From JALZEG01 sp046263255 (GTDB taxonomy: Bacteria; Actinomycetota; CADDZG01; WHSQ01), in contig JBHELD010000039.1 in assembly GCA_046263255.1 (NCBI GenBank), positions 1 through 18,298 on the forward strand: a stretch of 18,298 bases of DNA. Reading direction: 5' to 3'. Numbering within the stretch: the first letter of the stretch is position 1; each line of letters opens with the position of its first letter. Below the pieces are notes generated by a model that worked only from the letters and a program-made list of their open reading frames with translations, searched no databases and was not told where the DNA came from. The position numbers and the translations under genes are program-made. Below, in pieces: positions 13,634 to 18,298 of this stretch.

Positions 13634-15043
13634 ACGGTCGATTTCGCTCCACTGGACGGGGGTCGCCCCGAGGAAGGGCCCGGGCATGTTCTGGACCCAG
13701 CAGGTGTCCAGCGTGAAGGTCGCGTTCCCCCGGACGCGGATGTTCTCGGCGATCACGGTGCCGTTGATCCGGGGCGTGCCCGTGTAGTCGAAGTTCCCGT
13801 CGACGATGAAGGCGCCGTTGACCTGGTTGCTCCCGGAGAAGTTCACGCCGCCGTTCTTGACGATGACCACGACCGACTTGTTCAGATCCGGGTTCGGGTT
13901 GCACCCGGAGGGGGGGTTCCAGACGTCCGAAGCCCAGCTGACGTTGTTGCTCAGCCGGTCGCCCGTCGGGAACTCGAAGTAGGCGACGAAGCTCTGCGTC
14001 CCCGAGGCGACGATCGGGGCGACGTCGGTCGTGTACGCGATCTGCGTCTCCTGCCGGATGCAGTAGGCGCCGCTGGCCGGGATGTAGCAGTAGAGGCCGG
14101 CCGACTTGGCCGCGTCCTTCAGGATCTCGTGGTCCTCGATGCCGAGCCTGCCGGGAGCGATCGCCTCGTAGTCCGCCGGCGTGAACAGCGAGTCCGGCGG
14201 CCACCCGAGCTGCCCGGGGCACCCGCCGCTGTGCTCTCCCCCGCGGCCGTCCGAGTCCCAGAGCGACTGGGTGTTCGCGTTGTCCTTGTTCGCGTAGCAG
14301 TTCTTGGGCGCGGTGCCGGTGAACTCGGGGTCCTTGCCGTTGTTGTTGAGGTAGATCCCGCCGACCGAGTGCGCGCCGGCGGGAACCGGGCTGTCGCCGG
14401 TCAGACCGCCGGTCCAGCCGTGCCCGGGCCAGAAGTCGCCGAGCGTGTAATAGGGGTCGTAGCCGGAGAAATTGAGCTGCTTGCGGCCCATGATCTCGCC
14501 CTCGGTGATCATGCTGATGTTCGTGGTCGCCGGCGTGCCGTTCGCGTCGACGGTCTCCGCCGAGAGCCCGATCGGCAGGTCGATGTCCTCGACCTTCAGG
14601 ACCTGCTGCACGACCCGCACCGCCTTCGGGTGCGTCCCGGTCGAGACGACCGCGATGTACAGCGGCTTCTTCGGTGTGTCGGGGACGGACGCGCAGGCCA
14701 CGGGCGGGAACCGCCCGGCCGCCGTAGCCGCGAACGGATCGACGACCGTGAGATACGTGTCGAACGACCCGCGGCCGACGGCGCCTTTGGGCACCTTCAA
14801 CGGGGTGGGGCATCCCGCGGCCCGGAGCTGCCCCCAGCTCACGGACCCGCCGCGGATGTGGTGCATGAGACGGTCGATGCCTCCCTCCGCGTACGCGAGC
14901 GCCTCGGTCGCCTTGCGGTCGTCGGTCCCCGCGCGGAAGTCGCGGATCGCCGCGATGGCGGCGACCGACGTCACCGCGGTCATGGCCGCGCCGACGAAGA
15001 GCACGGTCATCATCGCCACGCCCCTCTCGCTGCTCAGCCGCAT
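13631..15043 (-). CDS. PilX-like pilus assembly protein with beta-helix-like C-terminus
   Basis: 470 residues. The N-terminus SSERGVAMMTVLFVGAAMTAV is PilX-type: a basic leader, then a hydrophobic helix (about 8-30) without Glu at position +5. Two starts compete: ATG 15067 overlaps the previous stop (ATGA) but has no ribosome site, while ATG 15043 has GGAGG 6 bases upstream and is chosen. After an alpha/beta region (about 35-140) the rest is extracellular, Gly/Asn/Asp-rich. The last roughly 80 residues (KNGGVNFSGSNQVNGAF, GNFDYTGTPRINGTV, ENIRVRGNATFTL) are short repeated strands like a right-handed beta-helix, a pattern found at the end of PilX-like proteins. There are eight cysteines, permitting four disulfides. 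It is the last gene of the minor-pilin operon. It probably belongs to the pilus initiation or tip complex; function is inferred from position and N-terminus. Confidence 0.8.
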   Translation of the reverse strand: MRLSSERGVAMMTVLFVGAAMTAVTSVAAIAAIRDFRAGTDDRKATEALAYAEGGIDRLMHHIRGGSVSWGQLRAAGCPTPLKVPKGAVGRGSFDTYLTVVDPFAATAAGRFPPVACASVPDTPKKPLYIAVVSTGTHPKAVRVVQQVLKVEDIDLPIGLSAETVDANGTPATTNISMITEGEIMGRKQLNFSGYDPYYTLGDFWPGHGWTGGLTGDSPVPAGAHSVGGIYLNNNGKDPEFTGTAPKNCYANKDNANTQSLWDSDGRGGEHSGGCPGQLGWPPDSLFTPADYEAIAPGRLGIEDHEILKDAAKSAGLYCYIPASGAYCIRQETQIAYTTDVAPIVASGTQSFVAYFEFPTGDRLSNNVSWASDVWNPPSGCNPNPDLNKSVVVIVKNGGVNFSGSNQVNGAFIVDGNFDYTGTPRINGTVIAENIRVRGNATFTLDTCWVQNMPGPFLGATPVQWSEIDR

Positions 15044-15049
15044 CTTGGT

Positions 15050-15054
15050 CCTCC
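15050..15054 (-). promoter_or_regulatory. Ribosome binding site deciding the PilX-like start
   Basis: GGAGG on the minus strand, 6 bases before the ATG at 15043 and inside the reading frame opened by the ATG at 15067. It supports the shorter protein. Confidence 0.6.
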
Positions 15055-15063
15055 GTCCGGTCG

Positions 15064-15717
15064 TCATCGCTGGTTGCGAAGCTGTGCTTCGCCGTAGAAG
15101 TCGGTCTTGACGCCGCCGTCCCTCACGCGGAGCGCGAACGAGACGTTGCTGACGAGCGGCAGCTCCCAGTTCAGCTGGGCGTCGCCGTTGCCGACGCCGT
15201 ACGTCGCGGGGGCCGCGTCGAGCTCCTGCCACGTCGTGACACCGTTCTCGTCGGTGTCGAACTCGAGCCGGTTGCTGCCGAAGCCGAACGGCGGGACGCA
15301 GCCCCCGGAGCCGCCCGGCACGCACTCGACCCCCTTCAGCAGGGTCTCCCCGTTGAGCCGCAGGGTCTTCGTGCCGGGGTCGAACGCGTACGTCAGCTCC
15401 TCGTAGTCGCCCAGCGCGTTCGCCTCGGGCAGCGGCGTGATGACGTTGTTCCCGTCGAAGTCGACGTGGACCTCGAACGAACGCTGGTCCGGCGCCACCC
15501 AGTCGACGCGCTTGCCCTCGCGGGTGTCGCGCACCATGCGGTTGAACCCGAGCCGGGCCTGCTCGGAGATCCCCGCGACCACCCGCGCCTTGTCCGACCC
15601 GCGCGAGACCGACAGCATCACTCCGTAGATGCCGGTCGCGACGGCGGAGAACACCGTGAGCATCACGAGCATCTCCACGAGCGTGAATCCCCGCTCTGCG
15701 CGCGCCGGACGGCTCAT
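15064..15717 (-). CDS. PilW-like minor prepilin
   Basis: 217 residues. Class III signal: a short basic leader ending in Gly10, then F-TLVEMLVMLTVFSAVATGIYG, with Glu at position +5 of the mature protein. Prepilin peptidase should cut after Gly10. The long helix continues to about residue 60 (ISEQARLGFNRMVRDTRE), followed by a beta-rich globular domain (VHVDFDGNNVI, YEELTYAFDPGTKTLRLNG) as in PilW/PilJ-type minor pilins. The only two cysteines are 8 residues apart (VECVPGGSGGCV), suggesting a small disulfide loop. DTDENG (in FDTDENGVT) is acidic and could bind a metal. The ATG at 15717 overlaps the upstream stop (ATGA). Confidence 0.85.
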   Translation of the reverse strand: MSRPARAERGFTLVEMLVMLTVFSAVATGIYGVMLSVSRGSDKARVVAGISEQARLGFNRMVRDTREGKRVDWVAPDQRSFEVHVDFDGNNVITPLPEANALGDYEELTYAFDPGTKTLRLNGETLLKGVECVPGGSGGCVPPFGFGSNRLEFDTDENGVTTWQELDAAPATYGVGNGDAQLNWELPLVSNVSFALRVRDGGVKTDFYGEAQLRNQR

Positions 15718-17498
15718 CGGTTGTCCACCGCTCCGCAGGAGAGGTTGCCGATCGTTATGTTGAGGGCGGTCTCGTTGACGCCGGGCTTCGTGGGGGCCGT
15801 GATGATCTCGATCGCGTGGTCCACGCTCACGCTCGTCGAGCCGCCCGTGTTCGTCGACGCGAGCAGCGGCGTCGTCGTGAGCTCCAGGAGGTAGCCCTTC
15901 CGCCCGAGCGCGTCGTCGCGGAACAGGTAGAGGTCGTACGCGTCGCCGAGAGGGCTGTCGTACACGAGCGGGTTGTACGCGAACGTCAGGGCGGAGGCCC
16001 CCGCCGACGTCGACCCGCTCACGTTCTTGACCGTGTAACGGGGTGCCTCGGCTCCGGGCGGATCCTCCCAATACCGGAGCTCGGCGGTCCAGGTCCCCGT
16101 CGCGACCGGCGTGCCGCTGGTGGCTACGGCCTTGCACGTCAGGTTCGCCTGGAAGTTCTTGACCGTGACGATCGCTCGCTCCGTCGAGGTGACGAACGAC
16201 GTGGGGAACAGGCGCATATCGGTGAACGAGGCGTTGGCCTTCGACTCGACGTAGCCCCCGCCGGACGTCGTCAGCGAGTACGCCCGCGCCGAGGTATCCG
16301 CGCGCATCCGGTTCGAGCCCGACTTCACGAACGTCACCATGCCCTCGTTCGCGAGGGGCGCGAGGAGGAGCTCGCTCGACGTGCCGACGTCCGCCTGGTT
16401 GCTGACCCACATCGTGGGGCCGTTGCCCGTCGAGGTGTACCTGAGGTTGCCGGCGGCCCACGGGAGCTCGTTCACGACCTCGGTCGCGGCCCCGGTCTCC
16501 ATGACCGTGGTCGCGCCGACGAACGCGATCGGGAGCGACGGCGTCAGCTCGTTGTGAGACATCGTGAAGTTCCCGCCGTTGACGGGCGTGATGGCGGGGT
16601 TGGGGGGGGCGTGCAGGACGGCCGCGGCCGTCGGGACGTCCTGCAGCGTCTGGGCCGGCACGAGGTTCCCGCCGGAGTCGACGTACTCCTGTCTCACCAG
16701 CGTCGCCCGTGCGCCGCGGACCTCCTGGTCGGCCTCGGCGAGGGCCCGGGACGTGAGGGACGACTCGGACTCGCCGCCGTTGACGGTCAGGTTGCTCATC
16801 CGGCCCTGCGAGTCGACGAACGACGTCCGGACGAGCACCGTCGACCCGACCTTGCCGTGAGCGCGGAAGAGCTCGTCGGTGAGGTGGCGGACGCCGACGA
16901 GGCTCGACAGCGAGAACGTCCGCGTCTTGTTGCCGGCCGACCACGACGTGGTCACGGCGATCATCAGCAAGCGCGTCGGTGGCGTCTCGGTCGCGGTCGC
17001 GGCCCAGCTGTAGCCCGCAGCGGGGGGCTGCGGCGTGAACGTCTGCTCGGCCCCCGGAGCAGGTACCGGGCCCGGCTTGACGAACTGCGCGTCGTACCGC
17101 AGCGTGAACCCGGACGGCATCAGCGCAGGGCAGGCCTGGCCGGCGCTCGACGTGGGGAGCTTCGCGGTGCTCGTGCACGTCGTCACGAACGACGCGCCGG
17201 TGAACCCGGTGCCGCTCGGGCCCGCGACGCGGTCCGGGAAGTAGAGGTCGAGGACGTCGCGGCGCGGCGGGTTCGTCAGGTTCTTTACCGACTCGAAGAA
17301 CGGAAAGCCGCGCACGCGCTCCATCGCCTCGGACGCGAGGTTCTTTCCCACGGTGTAGGAGCCGGAGAGGGACGCGCCCCGGATCGACGACAGCAGCAAC
17401 GGCGTCGTACCGAGGGTCACGAGCGAGAAGATCAGCAGCGCCGCGAGCGTCTCGATCAACGTGAAGCCGTGCTCTCCACGGCGGCGAAGGCGCGTCAC
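15714..17498 (-). CDS. Very large PilV-like prepilin protein
   Basis: 594 residues, three to four times the usual size of a PilV-like minor pilin. The N-terminus is a class III signal: RRRGEHG, cleavage after Gly11, then FTLIETLAALLIFSLV with Glu at +5. A pilin-like segment runs to about residue 210 (NLASEAMERVRGFPFF; TRLLMIAVTTSWSAGNKTRTFSLSSLV is the usual close of PilV-type domains). Beyond it lie some 380 more residues, Thr/Ser/Ala/Gly-rich and beta-strand-rich, with no recognised domain. Four cysteines (TTCTST, QACPAL, LTCKAV, LSCGAV) are spread as two pairs. A GTG start at 17498 overlaps the upstream stop (GTGA). I infer a pilus-tip or adhesive protein carried on a minor pilin stem. The frame is uninterrupted, so the size is not due to a fusion by frameshift. 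Confidence 0.82.
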   Translation of the reverse strand: MTRLRRRGEHGFTLIETLAALLIFSLVTLGTTPLLLSSIRGASLSGSYTVGKNLASEAMERVRGFPFFESVKNLTNPPRRDVLDLYFPDRVAGPSGTGFTGASFVTTCTSTAKLPTSSAGQACPALMPSGFTLRYDAQFVKPGPVPAPGAEQTFTPQPPAAGYSWAATATETPPTRLLMIAVTTSWSAGNKTRTFSLSSLVGVRHLTDELFRAHGKVGSTVLVRTSFVDSQGRMSNLTVNGGESESSLTSRALAEADQEVRGARATLVRQEYVDSGGNLVPAQTLQDVPTAAAVLHAPPNPAITPVNGGNFTMSHNELTPSLPIAFVGATTVMETGAATEVVNELPWAAGNLRYTSTGNGPTMWVSNQADVGTSSELLLAPLANEGMVTFVKSGSNRMRADTSARAYSLTTSGGGYVESKANASFTDMRLFPTSFVTSTERAIVTVKNFQANLTCKAVATSGTPVATGTWTAELRYWEDPPGAEAPRYTVKNVSGSTSAGASALTFAYNPLVYDSPLGDAYDLYLFRDDALGRKGYLLELTTTPLLASTNTGGSTSVSVDHAIEIITAPTKPGVNETALNITIGNLSCGAVDNR

Positions 17499-18070
17499 GG
17501 CGCCTCCACCCGCGCGGTCAGTCCGGACACCTCGACCTTCTTCGTTCGGTCCAGCGCGGTGCTGCGGAGCGTCACCTTGCCCGCGGTCGCGGTTCCCTTG
17601 GCGTAGAACATCACGAAGAGGTCGCTCGCGTGGGCGCCTCCACACTTCGACACGTCGACGCCCGGAGCCGAGGTGAAGCCCGAGTCGGGGGCGCCGAGCG
17701 CGACGACCCCCGCGAGCCTCCGGACCTCGCCGTCGACGGCGCAGCCGTCGTCCGAGGTGCTGAGGCGGTCCACCCCCTGGTCGTACTTCAGCAGCGACCA
17801 GTTCGAGGATCCCGGCGTGAAGCGCGCGCCGTAGATGTACGGGTGGCTCTCCGAGGCGACGCGTGCCTGGATCTGCCGGAGCTGCGTCGCCACGTCCCCC
17901 TGCGCCGACTTCAGCGAATGGAGCAACCAGTAGTGGCGGAACCCGGCCGCTCCCAGCGTCAGTATCACCGACAGCAGGGCGATGACCGACACGAGCTCGA
18001 GGATCGTGAAACCGCGCTCCGCCCTGGCGAGGTCCCGTCCTCCGTGGGGGGATCGAAGGAGTGACTTCAC
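17495..18070 (-). CDS. FimT/GspH-like pseudopilin
   Basis: 191 residues. A 20-residue basic leader ends at Gly20; the mature N-terminus FTILELVSVIALLSVILTLG has Glu at +5. The helix continues (LKSAQGDVATQLRQIQARVASE), then a beta domain of GspH/FimT style. Two cysteines (DDGCAVD, VSKCGGA) may pair. The only available start is the GTG at 18070, because an in-frame stop lies at 18092-18094. Its ribosome site is poor (ACGGA abutting the start). First gene of the four-gene minor-pilin cluster; all junctions downstream overlap by 4 bp except the last, which depends on the start chosen. Confidence 0.83.
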   Translation of the reverse strand: MKSLLRSPHGGRDLARAERGFTILELVSVIALLSVILTLGAAGFRHYWLLHSLKSAQGDVATQLRQIQARVASESHPYIYGARFTPGSSNWSLLKYDQGVDRLSTSDDGCAVDGEVRRLAGVVALGAPDSGFTSAPGVDVSKCGGAHASDLFVMFYAKGTATAGKVTLRSTALDRTKKVEVSGLTARVEAP

Positions 18071-18120
18071 TCCGTAGTTCTCGGCACGCGCCTACGCAAT
18101 CTTGACTACGAGGAGCCGGG

Positions 18121-18134
18121 GACGCGGCCGCGTC
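18121..18134. promoter_or_regulatory. 14-bp perfect palindrome in the minor-pilin leader
   Basis: GACGCGGCCGCGTC reads the same on both strands. It lies between the terminator and the FimT-like start, together with a nearby CGTCGACG palindrome. It could be an operator or a leader hairpin. GC-rich palindromes are not rare in such DNA. Confidence 0.3.
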
Positions 18135-18155
18135 GACGACGTCGAACCAAACGAA

Positions 18156-18185
18156 AGAAGAGGGCCCCCGAAGGGGCCCTCTTCT
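18156..18185 (-). terminator. Strong intrinsic terminator with UUCG tetraloop
   Basis: A perfect 13-bp stem (arms 18156-18168 and 18173-18185) closes on a 4-base loop that reads TTCG on the minus strand with a C-G closing pair, the extra-stable cUUCGg hairpin. On the minus strand it is followed by TTTCGTTTGG, a broken T-run. It lies 22 bases after the stop of the gene at the right edge and before the minor-pilin cluster. Confidence 0.93.
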
Positions 18186-18207
18186 CGAATCGACGTTGCT
18201 AAGCGGC

Positions 18208-18298
18208 TTACGTGCAGGCCGTGGTGCTCGGAGCACCAGTCGAGCTGGCGAAGTAAACCGAGTAGACCGGACTGTCCTGCAGGTTGTCGTGCGTGGCC
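18208..18298 (-). CDS. C-terminus of a probable type IV pilin (5' end outside window)
   Basis: 29 residues and a TAA stop are visible, ending YFASSTGAPSTTACT. The small, Ser/Thr-rich C-terminus with a cysteine two residues from the end resembles the C-terminal disulfide region of type IVa pilins. It lies directly upstream of the minor-pilin operon and is followed by a very strong terminator, as expected for a highly expressed major pilin. The N-terminal prepilin signal is out of view, so the identity rests on context. Confidence 0.55.
   Translation of the reverse strand, partial: ATHDNLQDSPVYSVYFASSTGAPSTTACT

Noticed and set aside
13511..15097. A 528-residue plus-strand open frame
   Set aside because: It is antisense to the PilX-like gene, which has a recognisable N-terminus, ribosome site and beta-strand pattern; the plus-strand product has none.

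Overview
The window is high-GC DNA with tightly packed genes, many sharing ATGA or GTGA stop/start overlaps and several starting with GTG. The gene order aroC-aroK/B-aroQ-pepQ-like-efp-nusB and a NirA/SirA-type sulfite reductase point to an actinobacterium. The type IV pilus (T4P) genes suggest a lineage that keeps T4P, such as the Thermoleophilia, Rubrobacteria or Acidimicrobiia. That placement is inference from gene content only.

Region 1 (1-3352, plus strand) is a siroheme and sulfur-assimilation operon. It holds a ferredoxin-type sulfite/nitrite reductase (5' end outside the window), a 65-residue zinc-ribbon protein and a fused CysG-like siroheme synthase that supplies the reductase's cofactor. 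The visible N-terminal part of the reductase is an in-frame array of about 4.3 near-identical 33-bp repeats.

Region 2 (3339-4619, minus) encodes a secreted protein of unknown function. Its gene converges on, and overlaps by 14 bp, the siroheme synthase gene. A roughly 190-bp gap with weak regulatory signals separates it from nusB.

Region 3 (4811-13374, minus) looks like one long operon. In transcription order it is: a small excisionase/BldC-like DNA-binding protein, pilM, pilN, pilO, a pilP-like gene, aroC, a fused aroK-aroB, aroQ, an M24B Xaa-Pro peptidase, efp and nusB. It joins the T4P inner-membrane platform to the shikimate pathway and to translation/transcription factors. Upstream of the regulator gene is a candidate promoter embedded in three direct repeats, each starting ATTG and spaced exactly 10 bp apart. 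That is the arrangement expected for head-to-tail binding by a BldC-like protein, and is the most interesting regulatory signal here.

Region 4 (13631-18070, minus) is a minor-pilin operon: a FimT/GspH-like pseudopilin, an unusually large PilV-like protein (594 residues), a PilW-like prepilin and a PilX-like protein with a beta-helix-like C-terminus. All have class III (prepilin) or PilX-type N-termini, and each has an even number of cysteines. At the right edge is the C-terminus of a further protein, probably the major pilin. A very strong UUCG-loop intrinsic terminator separates it from the minor-pilin genes.

The window therefore holds most of a T4P assembly platform and tip/initiation complex; pilB, pilT, pilC and pilD are not present. 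I see no tRNA, rRNA, insertion sequence, phage or CRISPR array.
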